A stretch of DNA of 64,000 nucleotides from CAWCWK01 sp963842125 (lineage in GTDB: Bacteria; Pseudomonadota; Alphaproteobacteria; Rhizobiales; CAWCWK01): contig CAWJFE010000005.1 in NCBI GenBank assembly GCA_963842125.1, positions 186,001 through 250,000 on the forward strand, given 5' to 3'. The position numbers and the translations under genes are program-made. A model generated the notes under the pieces. The model was given only the letters and a program-made list of their open reading frames with translations, was not told the origin of the DNA and made no database searches. Numbering within the stretch: the first letter of the stretch is position 1; the number at the start of each line of letters is the position of its first letter. Shown here in pieces: positions 34,968 through 44,863 of the stretch.

Positions 34968-35702
34968 ATGAGACATGTCCTGGTCGCCGACGACGACGGC
35001 CACATACGCGAAGTGGTCTGTTTCGCGCTGAAACGCGCGGGCTACGACGTCACGGCCTGCGCCGACGGCAGGGCGGCGCTGGCCGCCTTTCGCGACCGCG
35101 TGCCCGACATTCTCGTCCTCGACATCGGCATGCCGGAGACGGACGGACTTGCGGTTTGCCGGGAGATCAGACGCGATCATGACACGCCGATCCTCTTCCT
35201 GTCGGCCCGTAACGAGGAGATCGACAGGGTGTTGGGACTGGAACTGGGCGGCGACGACTACGTCACCAAGCCGTTCAGCCCACGAGAGCTCGTCGCGCGT
35301 GTCGCGGCGATCTTGAAACGCACGGCACCGGCCTCGACCGGGCCCGGAGGCGGCGAGGTGCTGCGCGTCGGGGCTCTCGCCCTCGATGCGGACGAGCGGC
35401 GGGTCGCATTCGCGGGTGCGACCGTCCCCATGACGGCCATCGAGTTTGCCATCCTGCGCACGCTCATGGCGCGCCCGTCGATGGTCTTTACACGCGATCG
35501 CATCATGGAACTCGCCTGGCCCGACAACATCCACGTCTCGGACCGGACCATCGACAGCCACATCCGCAACATTCGCTCCAAGCTCGCGAGCACGGGTTGC
35601 GGCGAGGCGCTCGTCACGGTTCACGGTATGGGTTTCCGCATGGGAGAGTGTGGAAAGCGAGAGTGCGGGAGCGCCGCCCCGGACTTGGCCGGCAATACAT
35701 GA
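34968..35702 (+). CDS. OmpR-family response regulator of the exosortase locus
   Basis: 244 residues. Receiver domain with acidic pocket VADDD (7-10), phosphoacceptor D52 (VLDIGMP) and Lys in DDYVTKPFSP, then an OmpR/PhoB winged helix with FTRDRIMELAWP, SDRTIDSHIRNIRSKL and the C-terminal hairpin VTVHGMGFRMG. The last 20 residues after MGE are an extension. Its stop overlaps the kinase start (ATGA). Sits 58 bases after the exosortase target gene; related two-component pairs are standard parts of dedicated proteobacterial sortase systems. Confidence 0.87.
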   Translation: MRHVLVADDDGHIREVVCFALKRAGYDVTACADGRAALAAFRDRVPDILVLDIGMPETDGLAVCREIRRDHDTPILFLSARNEEIDRVLGLELGGDDYVTKPFSPRELVARVAAILKRTAPASTGPGGGEVLRVGALALDADERRVAFAGATVPMTAIEFAILRTLMARPSMVFTRDRIMELAWPDNIHVSDRTIDSHIRNIRSKLASTGCGEALVTVHGMGFRMGECGKRECGSAAPDLAGNT

Positions 35703-37324
35703 GGCAATCGGCCAAGCGGGAATCGGCCAAGCGACGACCGAACAAGCGACGACCGAACAAGTGGCGACCGAGTCTGGCGACGATCACGCTTGCGGTCATG
35801 ATCGCGGTCCTCGCGCTGCCCTTCGCAGGCATCGGCATCTTGCGGTTGGCCGAGAACCAGCTCGTGCGCTCCACCGAGGCCGAGCTGATCGCGCAGGCCG
35901 CCGCGTTGGCGGCGGCGATGGCGGCGCGGCTGGACGAGCAGGGCCCGACCTTGTCGCTCGGTCCGCCGATCCCTCTTCCGATCCGTCCGCCCGGAAGCTC
36001 CCCGGACGAGGTCCGCTGGAACCCGACCGTCCCCCAGCTCGACCTCGCCTCCATGCCCATCCTCGATCGAAGGCCCGCCGCACGGCCCGCCGCGACGCCA
36101 GCGCCGCCGGCATACTCGGAGGCAGGAGCATGGCTCGACCCGATCCTCGCTGCGACCCAACGCGCCACGCTGGCGGGTTTCCGGGTTACGGATCCGGATG
36201 GCACGGTCGTCGCCGGGCGCGACGAGGTCGGCCTGTCACTCGCCCATCTGCCCGAGCTGTCCCAAGCCTTGGGAGGCCGCGCGTCGAGCGCCCTGCGGCG
36301 CCGCGTCGTCGACAATCCGCAGCCCATCTACTCCATCAGCCGAGGCACGACGGTCCGGGTCTTCGTCGCGCTGCCGGTGGTGGTTCGCGGCCGGGTGGCG
36401 GGCGCGATCTACGTTTCCCGGACGCCCAGCAACATCCTCAAGGAGCTTTACGGTCAGCGATGGCGGCTTCTCATCGCCGGCCTGGCCGTGGTCGGCCTCG
36501 CGCTCTTGCTGGGACTAGTCCTGCTGCGCGCCATCGTCGTTCCCGTGCGCGAACTGACGAACCGGACCCGTCGGATAGAAGCTGGCGACCGGACGGCCAT
36601 CCGCCCGCTGAGGCAGTATGGCAGCCGCGAACTCCACGCCCTGTCTACGGGGCTCCTCGCGATGGCGCGGCGCATCGTCGACCGGAGCGACACGCTGGTC
36701 ACATTCGCCACCCATGTCTCCCACGAGCTGAAGTCACCGCTCGCCGGGATCCGCGGCGCGGTGGAACTGTTGGCGGACGATGACCTGTCGCCCGCCGAAC
36801 GGCTGCGATTCCGGCGAAACGTCGAGGCGGACATCGACCGCATGGCGCTGCTGCTGGACCGAATGCGGGAAATGGCCCGCACGGAGCATCTCGATCTGCG
36901 CGGCGCGTGCGATCTTCGCGATTGCCTCATGGAGGCCAGCGCTTCGCTATCGCTCGAGGTCGAGGCGCCTTCGTGGATCACGCTGCCGATGTCGCGCGAG
37001 GCAGCCTCCATCGTCTTCTCGAACCTCGCCGAGAACGCCGTCCAGCACAGCGCAACGCGGCTGCACGTCACGGCAACCGAGGTCGATGGCGATCTCGTCG
37101 TAGACGTGGCCGACGATGGCGCGGGTATCAGTGCCGGCAACCGCGACCTCGTATTCGACCTCTTCCACACGACCCGGCGAGATGCTGGTGGAACCGGAAT
37201 GGGGCTCGCGATCATCCGCTCGGTCCTCCACGCGCTCGGCGGCACGATCATTCTCCTCGAAGCCGAGCGAGGCGCGACGTTCAGGATCGCTCTTCCCCTC
37301 CGCGCCACCGGAACGCTCGGTTAG
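35699..37324 (+). CDS. Sensor histidine kinase of the exosortase locus
   Basis: 541 residues. A basic repetitive N-terminus (AKRESAKRRPNKRRPNK, from a 15-bp tandem repeat around 35729-35760) precedes a membrane segment, a periplasmic sensor (about 55-255) that includes a Pro-rich stretch, a second membrane segment (ALLLGLVLLRAIVVP), a HAMP linker, HisKA with H342 in THVSHELKSPLAG and HATPase_c with NLAENAVQHSAT, VADDGAGIS and GGTGMGLAII. Translationally coupled to the response regulator. Probably senses an envelope signal and controls the exosortase/target genes. Confidence 0.88.
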   Translation: MRQSAKRESAKRRPNKRRPNKWRPSLATITLAVMIAVLALPFAGIGILRLAENQLVRSTEAELIAQAAALAAAMAARLDEQGPTLSLGPPIPLPIRPPGSSPDEVRWNPTVPQLDLASMPILDRRPAARPAATPAPPAYSEAGAWLDPILAATQRATLAGFRVTDPDGTVVAGRDEVGLSLAHLPELSQALGGRASSALRRRVVDNPQPIYSISRGTTVRVFVALPVVVRGRVAGAIYVSRTPSNILKELYGQRWRLLIAGLAVVGLALLLGLVLLRAIVVPVRELTNRTRRIEAGDRTAIRPLRQYGSRELHALSTGLLAMARRIVDRSDTLVTFATHVSHELKSPLAGIRGAVELLADDDLSPAERLRFRRNVEADIDRMALLLDRMREMARTEHLDLRGACDLRDCLMEASASLSLEVEAPSWITLPMSREAASIVFSNLAENAVQHSATRLHVTATEVDGDLVVDVADDGAGISAGNRDLVFDLFHTTRRDAGGTGMGLAIIRSVLHALGGTIILLEAERGATFRIALPLRATGTLG

Positions 37325-37382
37325 AGCCGTTCCAGCGGAGGTGCGATAGCACTGCAGCGTAGGGAACCGCGCAAAAACAACG

Positions 37383-37430
37383 CGCTAGAGCGCGTTCGGT
37401 GAATGGATAGGAACCGGACACGCTCTAGCG
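37383..37430. repeat. Palindromic intergenic element, copy B
   Basis: CGCTAGAGCG ... CGCTCTAGCG with the same 25-base centre (CGGTGAATGGATAGGAACCG) as the copy at 26814-26855; arms differ at two bases. It lies 59 bases after the histidine kinase stop, in a 423-base gap before the TAXI-TRAP operon, and could end transcription from the exosortase locus. The rest of the gap holds a hairpin (37630-37648) and no gene that I can support. Confidence 0.85.
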
Positions 37431-37629
37431 TCCGGACCCGAAGATCGGTCACCGAAACGTCTTCGAGGGCACCATAAACGGCAGGGCGGGATCGGCGAGC
37501 TGACGGCGACGAACGATCGTTTGTCGCGAGCGCTCGGCCCTTCGCTTTCAGACCTGGGGTGTTGGACTTCGCACCTATCTCGTCTAGTGAGGTTTCGGCT
37601 CGAAGGCGAGACCTTGCAGCGCCGCGGGA

Positions 37630-37648
37630 CCCGGTACCTCGTACCGGG
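37630..37648. promoter_or_regulatory. Perfect 8-bp inverted repeat upstream of TAXI-TRAP operon
   Basis: CCCGGTAC-CTC-GTACCGGG, 100 bases before the start of the TAXI binding-protein gene. No T-run follows, so an operator or leader hairpin is more likely than a terminator. No regulator gene lies next to this operon. Confidence 0.45.
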
Positions 37649-37747
37649 CATCACCCCGCGTGGCAGAACTCTAGGATCGCCTGACATTCGGGATCGTGGG
37701 GACGGCGGCTACAGGCCGAGCCGTATCCACAGCTGAGAGGAAACGGA

Positions 37748-38758
37748 ATGACTCTGCTGAAGACCATCGCGCACTCGTTCGCGCTCACCGGCCTTGCGGC
37801 CACGGTAGCTTTGGGCACGCTCGGGGCGGCCTCCGCGCAGGACAAGCGCATCGCGCTCGGCGCCACAAACGCGCAGTCCTCGCATTACGCCTACTTCGCC
37901 GCGCTCGCCGGCCTCATCAACGAAAAGACGGACGGCATCCAGGCCTCGGTCGTCGAGACCGGCGCGACGGTCGACAATCTGAAGCGCATGGAGCGCGGCC
38001 AGCTCGACGCCGGCCTCGTGACCACCACGACGCTCTATCACGCCAATGAGGGCCAGTACGGCTTCGAAGGCGCGCCGATCGACTCCAAGCTCCTTTTCGC
38101 CTATTCGCTCGCGCCGCAGCTCGTCGTGGTGCGCCGCGATGCCGGCATCGAGAGTCTGGCCGATCTCGACGGTCAGCGCTTCGGCCCCGGCCAGCGCGGC
38201 TCTTCGACCGAGGCGACGTCCGAGATCGTCATGGGCGCGCTCGGCATCAGCCCCGAGTTCGTTCGCGGCTCGAATGCCGAGCTGGCCAACATGATCAAGG
38301 ACGACCGACTGCCGGGCTTCATCAAATCCGCCGTCGGCACCGATTTCGATCCGCTGACGACCGACATCGCGACGCTCTCGCCCTTGCGCGTCCTGCCGAT
38401 CCCGGCCGACCGGCTGGACCAGATCCGGGCCGATGTGCCCGAGCTCTCGATCGTCGATATGCCGGCCTCCGAGCAGCAGGATCGGCCCGAGCCCTATCAG
38501 ACCTGGGCCTTCATGATCGCGGTCTCCGCTTCGCCGGAGCTCGACGAGGACACGGCCTACCAGATCGTCAAGGCCGTCATCGAGGACGACGGCACGGACG
38601 GCGAGGGCAACCAGGCTGCCGCCTTCAAGCCCTTGGAGGGCGTCGATATCGCCCAGCTGACGCTCGACAATGCCTCGACCGAGCTGCACCCCGGCGCGAT
38701 CCGCGCCTTCGAGGAGGCCGGCTACACCGTGCCGGACAACCTGAAGTCGGCCGAGTAG
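37748..38758 (+). CDS. TAXI-family TRAP transporter solute-binding protein
   Basis: 336 residues with a Sec signal (MTLLKTIAHSFALTGLAATV, cut near ASA-QD). TAXI-type features: IALGATNAQSSHYAYFAALA, VETGATVDNLKRMERGQLDA, and FGPGQRGSSTEATSEIVMGA (the TAXI ligand loop). GAGAGGAAACGG precedes the ATG. Ligands of the family include glutamate, 2-oxoglutarate and related acids; the hydantoinase/oxoprolinase genes that face this operon make an amino-acid-derived ligand possible. Confidence 0.86.
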   Translation: MTLLKTIAHSFALTGLAATVALGTLGAASAQDKRIALGATNAQSSHYAYFAALAGLINEKTDGIQASVVETGATVDNLKRMERGQLDAGLVTTTTLYHANEGQYGFEGAPIDSKLLFAYSLAPQLVVVRRDAGIESLADLDGQRFGPGQRGSSTEATSEIVMGALGISPEFVRGSNAELANMIKDDRLPGFIKSAVGTDFDPLTTDIATLSPLRVLPIPADRLDQIRADVPELSIVDMPASEQQDRPEPYQTWAFMIAVSASPELDEDTAYQIVKAVIEDDGTDGEGNQAAAFKPLEGVDIAQLTLDNASTELHPGAIRAFEEAGYTVPDNLKSAE

Positions 38759-38776
38759 ACACCGGGGCCCGCCAAG

Positions 38777-40702
38777 GTGGCGGCGCTCGACAAGGCCATC
38801 ATGGACGAGGGCGAGGCGGTCGATCGACCGCCTCGCTCTTTGCGTGAGCGGACCGCTCTGGTGCTGGCCGTCGGCATCGGTCTCTTCACCTTCTATACCG
38901 CCGCGACGGGCGCGTTCGAATCGCTCATCCAGCGCGGGCTGTTCGTCGGGCTGATCACGGCGCTCGCCGTCTGCCTCTACCCGTTATGGGGTGGTACGCG
39001 GTGGCGCCCGTTCGGGATCGTCGTCGATGTCGCCATCGTTGCCGCCGTCTGGACAGCGGCGGGCTATGCGATCGCGAATTTCGAGGCGATCATGGTCGAG
39101 CGTCCCTTCGCCGAGACGCGGGATGTCTGGCTTGCCGCGCTCGCGACCATCGCCCTCCTCGAACTCGCCCGCCGGGCCGTGAGCGCGATCTTCCCCGTGC
39201 TGGTCTGTCTGATGCTGGCCTATGCCCTCTTCGGCGATCGCATTCCCGGCGCCTTCGGCCATAGGGGGTTCGACCACCAATTTGTCACCGAAACGGTCTT
39301 CCTGTCCGATCTCGGCCTCTGGGGGATGCTCGTCGGCGTGGCGGCGACGACGCTGGCCGCCTTCATTCTCTTCGGCGCGTTCCTTCTGCATACGGGGGCT
39401 GGCACGACGTTCTTCAAGCTCTCCGCCCGGGCCGCCGGCGCCTCGGTCGGCGGCGCCGCCAAGATCGCGACCGTGGCGTCGGGCTTCTTCGGCATGATCT
39501 CGGGCTCGACGGTCGCCAATGTCGCGACGACCGGCAACTTCACGATCCCCTTGATGAAGCGTCTGCGCTACCCGCCCGCCTTCGCCGGCGGCGTCGAGGC
39601 GATCGCATCGACGGGCGGGCAGCTCGCGCCGCCCATCATGGGCACGGCCGCCTTCGTGATGGCCGAACTCGTGGGCGAGAACTATTGGCGCATCGCGGCC
39701 GCCGCGCTCCTGCCCGCCATCTTCTTCTATATCGGCATCTTCGCCACCATCGACACCGTGTCGCGCCGGCGCGGGCTCTACGGCATCGAGGGCGAAGAGG
39801 TGCCGTCCTGGTCCGACGCGCTCGACATTCGGGCCCTCTCGCCCATCCTAGCCTCGCTCGGCGGCATCCTCTTCGGCGTCGTCAACGGCAACTCCATCGG
39901 CACGACCGCCTTTTACGGCATCATGGCCATGATCGCGGCCTTCATTCTGGCGCGCGTGACGGCGGGGGAGAGCGTCAAATCCGCGCTCGTCCGCCTCGGG
40001 CCGGCGCTTGAGACGGGCGGGCGAGGCGTCGTGATCGTCGGGATCATGCTCACCGTGGCGCAGGTCTTCGTCTCCCTTCTCAATCTGACGGGCGTCGGCG
40101 TAACGCTGACGGGCATGATCCTCGGTGCCGCCGGGGGCGAGCTTTGGGCCATCGCGCTCGTGATGGCGATCGTCTGCCTCATCGCCGGCATGGGTCTGCC
40201 GACCTCCGCCGCCTACGTCCTCGTTGCCGCCGTCTTCGCGCCGGCCCTCATCCAATTGGGGCTGGAGGCGCTGAAGGTCCACTTCTTCGTCCTCTACTAC
40301 GCCACCCTCTCGGTCGTGACGCCGCCGGTCTGCGTCGGCGTCTTCGTGGCCGCGCAGATCGCTGGTGCGCCTTGGTTCTCGGTCGCGCGAGAAGCGATGC
40401 GCCTCGGCGCCGTCGCCTATGCGCTGCCCATGCTCTTCCTGTCCCATGACGGGTTTCTGGGCGGGGGTGGATTTGCGGCGATCGGATTGGCAGCGATCGC
40501 GGGCGTCGTCTTCACGCTGTCGCTCTCCTTCCTTCTCGGAGGACGACCCGTCGTGAGCGGTGGTTGGAACCGTGTGCTCTGGGCGGCGCCCCTCGCGCTC
40601 GCCGTCATTCCTGGCCTCGCCTTCACCCTGAGCGCAGTCGTCCTCTTCGGCGCTCTCTACGCCGTCAGCCGACGCGCGCGCATAGAGGCCTTGCAGGCAT
40701 AG
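38777..40702 (+). CDS. TRAP transporter fused permease (DctQM fusion)
   Basis: 641-residue membrane protein in which the small and large TRAP permeases are fused, as is usual with TAXI proteins. N-terminal DctQ-like helices (about 25-150), then DctM-like core with GMISGSTVANVATTGNFTIP, EAIASTGGQLAPPIMGTAAF and, late, GMGLPTSAAYVLVAAVFAPA and VTPPVCVGVFVAAQIAG. GTG 38777 gives the start; ATG 38801 is an alternative. An 18-base gap to the binding-protein gene marks an operon. Confidence 0.88.
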   Translation: MAALDKAIMDEGEAVDRPPRSLRERTALVLAVGIGLFTFYTAATGAFESLIQRGLFVGLITALAVCLYPLWGGTRWRPFGIVVDVAIVAAVWTAAGYAIANFEAIMVERPFAETRDVWLAALATIALLELARRAVSAIFPVLVCLMLAYALFGDRIPGAFGHRGFDHQFVTETVFLSDLGLWGMLVGVAATTLAAFILFGAFLLHTGAGTTFFKLSARAAGASVGGAAKIATVASGFFGMISGSTVANVATTGNFTIPLMKRLRYPPAFAGGVEAIASTGGQLAPPIMGTAAFVMAELVGENYWRIAAAALLPAIFFYIGIFATIDTVSRRRGLYGIEGEEVPSWSDALDIRALSPILASLGGILFGVVNGNSIGTTAFYGIMAMIAAFILARVTAGESVKSALVRLGPALETGGRGVVIVGIMLTVAQVFVSLLNLTGVGVTLTGMILGAAGGELWAIALVMAIVCLIAGMGLPTSAAYVLVAAVFAPALIQLGLEALKVHFFVLYYATLSVVTPPVCVGVFVAAQIAGAPWFSVAREAMRLGAVAYALPMLFLSHDGFLGGGGFAAIGLAAIAGVVFTLSLSFLLGGRPVVSGGWNRVLWAAPLALAVIPGLAFTLSAVVLFGALYAVSRRARIEALQA

Positions 40703-40837
40703 GCGACGCCGATCCCGCCACGCGGTCCAAGCTCAGCGGTCCAAGCTCAGCGGTCTGCGGGATCGATCGGGACGGTTATGGGGCCGGGCATTGTCTCGTC
40801 ACGCACAGCGCGGTGGGGATTGCGCGGGATCCGTTCC

Positions 40838-42929
40838 TCAGCCTGCATTCTTGAGCACGTAGACCCCGCTCTCGTGCAGCATTGCGGTCCAGCCCGCCTC
40901 GACGAGAAGCGCCATCGTCTCCTCTTCGATGATGGCCGGCCCTTCGATGCCGTCGCCCGCTCCGAGCTTCGCGCCATCGTACACCGGAGCCTCGGTGCCC
41001 TCGCCCGTCTGCGGACAGGACGAGCGTCCGCGTGCCCGTGTGCGCACCCGCCGCGCCTGACCCTGCCGGCAGCGCCGCACTGGCGGGCTTCTCGATGCGC
41101 CCGTAGAGGACGCTCTCCACGTTGACGACCTCGACGACCGTGTTCGGCTCGGAATAGGTGTAGAGTTCCTTGTGCCGCTTGTGAAACGCCTCGGCGATGC
41201 CCGGCAGGGCCGCGCTGTCGATCGGCCCGGCCGGAATTTCCACGGTGCATTCGTGCACCTGGCCGACATAGCGCATGTCGAGCGAGCGCTGGATGTCGAT
41301 CCGCTCGTCCGAGAAGCCATCGGATGCGAGCGCCGCGCGGCCCTGTTGCTCGATCGTCTCGAAGGTCGAGGCGAGGTCTGACGCGATCGCATCGCCTTCG
41401 AGGCGCGCCGGGAAGGGCGCCATGAAATTATACTTCACGTCCGAGATGATCTGGCCGAAGGCGCAGAGGCCCGAGGCGAGCTTGGGCACCAGGATGGTCG
41501 CGATACCCATGTCGCGCGCGAGGGCCGTGATGTGGGCGCCCGTGGCCCCTCCGGCGCCGACGAGGACGAAGTCGCGCGGGTCGTCGCCGCGTTCGACCGA
41601 GACGTGGCGGATGCCGTTGACCATGTTGGCGTTGACGATGGTGAACATGCCATAGGCCGCGCGCTCGATGCTGAGGCCGAGCGGCTCCGCGACATGGATG
41701 CGGATCGCTTCGCGCGCCTTCTCCACGTCGAGCGGCAGGCGCCCGCCGACGAGCCCGGCCGGGTTGAGATAGCCGAGCACCAGATTGGCATCGGAGACCG
41801 TCGGCAACGTGCCGCCTCGGCCATAGCAGGCCGGACCTGGGTCGGACCCGGCGCTTTGCGGGCCCATCTGCAGGAGGCCCATCTCGTCGATCGAGCCGAT
41901 CGAGCCGCCGCCTGCGCCCAGCGTCTCGACCTGGATCATCGGCACGCCCAGCCGATAGCGCAGGAAGTCGATGTTCTTGGCGATATTGGTCACGCCGTTC
42001 TTGGTCAGCGTGATGTCGAAGGACGTGCCGCCCATGTCGACGGTGATGATGTTCGTCTCGCCGAACGGTGCCGCCACGTGCAGCCCCGCCTGGGGCGCGG
42101 AGGCCGGGCCGGAATTGATGGCGTAGACCGAGCGGTCGGAGAGGACGTCGCCGATGGCGAGGCCGCCATTCGACTGGAAGTAGCGCACCGGGTTGGAGGC
42201 ACCGAGCTCGCGGAAATAACCATCGACGGCATCGACATAGCCGCGTAGCGTCGGGCCGAGATAGGCGTTGACGACCGCCGTGGACGTGCGGGTGTATTCG
42301 CGCACCTGCGGATAGAGCTCGGAGCCGACGGTGAGGAGGGCGTCCGGCATCATCTCTCGAACGATCTCGGCCGCGCGGCGCTCATGGGCCGGATTGAGGA
42401 CCGACCAGACGAAGGAGATCGCGATCGACCCGATCCCCTCCTTGAGAAAGACCTCGCAGGCGGCGCGGACGTCGTCTTCGTCCATCGGCGTGTGGATGGC
42501 GCCGGTCGAGATGACGCGTTCCGTCACGCCGCGGCGTAAGTAACGCGGCACCAGCATGTGGGCCGGCGGATAGTCGGCGTCGTAGCGGTGGCCGTCCTCC
42601 TTGTGGCCGAGGCGGATTTCGAGGCTGTCCTCGTGGCCGCGCGTGCAGATGAGGCCGGTCGGCGCGCCCTTGTGCTGGATGAGGGCATTGAGCGCGACCG
42701 TCGTGCCGTTGATGCAAAGGTCGGAGGCGGAGACGATCTCCTCGGGGCTCATGCCCGTCGCTTCGGCGATCTGGCCGAGGCCGTCGCGGATGGCTTTCGT
42801 CGGATCGTCCGGCGTCGAGAGCGCCTTGAAGAGCCGGACCTCGCCCGAGGGCTCGGCCAGCACGAAGTCGGTGAAGGTCCCGCCGGCGTCGACGCCGAGC
42901 CGATAGCTGCTCAGGTTGCGCGTCTCCAT
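40838..42929 (-). CDS. hyuA: Hydantoinase/oxoprolinase subunit A (HyuA-type), frameshifted near the C-terminus
   Basis: About 697 residues over two frames. N-terminal actin-like ATP domain: RLGVDAGGTFTDFVLAEP, CINGTTVALNALIQ, SNGGLAIGDVL, VDMGGTSFDITL, GAGGGSIGSIDEMG and PGPACYGRGG. The main frame runs to about 41010 (TRTLVLSADG); the correct C-terminus, with GIEGPAIIEEETMALLVEAG and ending VYVLKNAG, continues in another frame to 40838. HyuA hydrolyses N-methylhydantoin, hydantoins or 5-oxoproline with ATP, together with HyuB. The start overlaps the hyuB stop by one base (TGATG). Confidence 0.85.
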
Positions 42930-44674
42930 CAGGCTGCTCCCGCGCGCTGGGTCTTGGTGGCGTCGGCATCGACCATGCCGTCGGCGATGACGACGCCGTA
43001 ATCCGCCTTCGCGCCCTCGACCGACACGAGCCCGTTCTTCACGTCGTCGAGCACCTTGACTGGATGGCGCGCGAAGGGATCGCCGTAGCCGCCGCCGCCG
43101 GGGTTCATGTTGGCGGCACGCTCGCCAGGCTTGATGGTCTCGATGACGTTGGTCTTGATGACCTGCGTCTCGCCGCCCCGCGTGACTTCGAGCCGGCCGA
43201 CCTTGGTCTCGATGTTGGTCGACTTCGCGCCGGCCGCGCCCATGGCGGGGATGCGCCGGCCTTCGCCGAAGGTGATGAAGGTCATGTCCTTGTCCAAGGG
43301 CTCGACCTCCCAGCAGGTGCCCGAGCCGCCCCGATATTCACCGGCGCCGCCCGAATCGGTCATCAGCGAATAGCGGTGGATGATGATCGGGTAGGAGTGT
43401 TCGAGAAGCTCGATATCGCCCGAGGTCAGCGCGCCGAAGCAGCATTCGGGACCGACGGCATGCCAGCCGTCCTGGGAGGGCGTCGCGCCGGCGCCCGAGA
43501 TGATCGAGGCCAGCACCATGGTGACGTATTCCTCGTCGTGCCGCGTATCCCAGCCGGCGATGTTGCAGCCGTTGGCATGGCCCCAGGAGGCCGCCACCTT
43601 GTCGGGCGCCGCCTGCTCGAAGGCGAGGCGCACGGCGTCGGTCAGCGTCTCCATGGGCGTCGTCGTGCAGTTCATGTGCGGCGCCGGGGGGACGCGTTGC
43701 ACAGCGTGCCCTTGGGACCCATGTCGACCGTCACGCAGCGATAGAGCCCTTCGTTATAGGGCGGGGGCAGTTGCGCGAACATCATCAGGCCGAGATAGAC
43801 GCCCGAATAGCTGTTCCCCTCGTAGGAGTTGATGAAATAGGGGATCTGCGGCGGGCTCTCGATGGCGATGTGGCAGGCGTCGCCCGTGATCGTGACGGTC
43901 GCCGTGATGTCGAAATCGCCGAAGCCGTGGCCGGCGTCCTCGACGATCGCGGTGCCCTTGATAGGTGCCGTCCGGCACGTCGCCGATCAGCGAGCGCATG
44001 TGCTTGTCGGCCATGTCCATCAGCGTCGCGATGCAGGCGCGGACCTCGTCGAGCCCGTATTTGTCGAGAAGCGCGATGAGGTTGCGCTCGCCGACCTGGC
44101 AGGCGCCGATGAGGGCGTTGAAGTCGCCCTCCTGGCTGCGGCGGGCGCGCATGTTGGTGAGAATGAGGTTGAGCACGTCGTTGCGCGGCACCCCCCGGTC
44201 CCAGATCTTGACCGGCGGGATGCGCAGGCCCTCCGCGTAGATCTCCTTGGCGTCGGGGTTGTAGCCGGCCGGTACGGGGCCGCCGATATCGGTGAGGTGG
44301 CCCTTGCAGACGGTCCAGAAGACGAGCTCGTCCTTGTAGAAGACGGGCTTGTACATGCACACGTCGATGGCGTGCGAGCCCATGTAGGCCGGGTCGTTGT
44401 GCAAGAGGAGGTCGCCGGGGTGGATGTCGTCGCCGAAATAGCCGGCCACAGCCTTCATCGCGGGGATGAGGGAGCCGAGATGGATCGGAATGTCCTGGCC
44501 CTGCAGGATCATTTCGGGCTTGCCGTCGAAGAGCGCCGTCGAATAGTCGTGCGCGAGGTTGAAGACGCTCGACCGCGCCGTCTTTTCCAGCGAGACGGTC
44601 ATCTCGCGCTGCGTCGTCTCCAGGACGCCGCGCACGACGCTGAGGGTGATCGGATCGACGGCGTGATCGGACAT
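42929..44674 (-). CDS. hyuB: Hydantoinase/oxoprolinase subunit B (HyuB-type), two frameshifts
   Basis: 582 residues when three frames are joined (1746 bases, net frame preserved). N-terminal part MSDHAVDPITLSVVRGVLET, LLLHNDPAYMGSHAIDV and KGHLTDIGGPVPAGYN; the first shift is at about 43960-43970, after which TAIVEDAGHGFGDFDITAT and YRCVTVDMGPKGTLCNA follow; the second is in a G6 run (43686-43691), after which APHMNCTTTPMETLTDAVRL continues to NPGGGGYGDPFARHP near the C-terminus. ATG 44672-44674 is the HyuB start. Partner of hyuA; divergent from an AraC regulator. Confidence 0.85.
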
Positions 44675-44863
44675 CGGCGCTCTCCATAGTCGCTCGAACA
44701 CATCGCCTCGGCAGCGCGGTCGCGCCGATCGCCGAGGGCGAGGTAGCGCTGCATGCTAGACCTTCGTGCCGGGCCCGTCTTGACGCTGGGCGCATACGCT
44801 TTGTGCATCGAGTGCAGCGGGCCCTTGCGCCGGCCCAGGTAACCCGCAAGACTTCGCGCCACG

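Noticed and set aside
35723..35765. Direct repeats at the start of the histidine kinase as a regulatory array
   Set aside because: They are coding (KRRPNKRRPNK) and in frame; they are better read as a basic N-terminal repeat.
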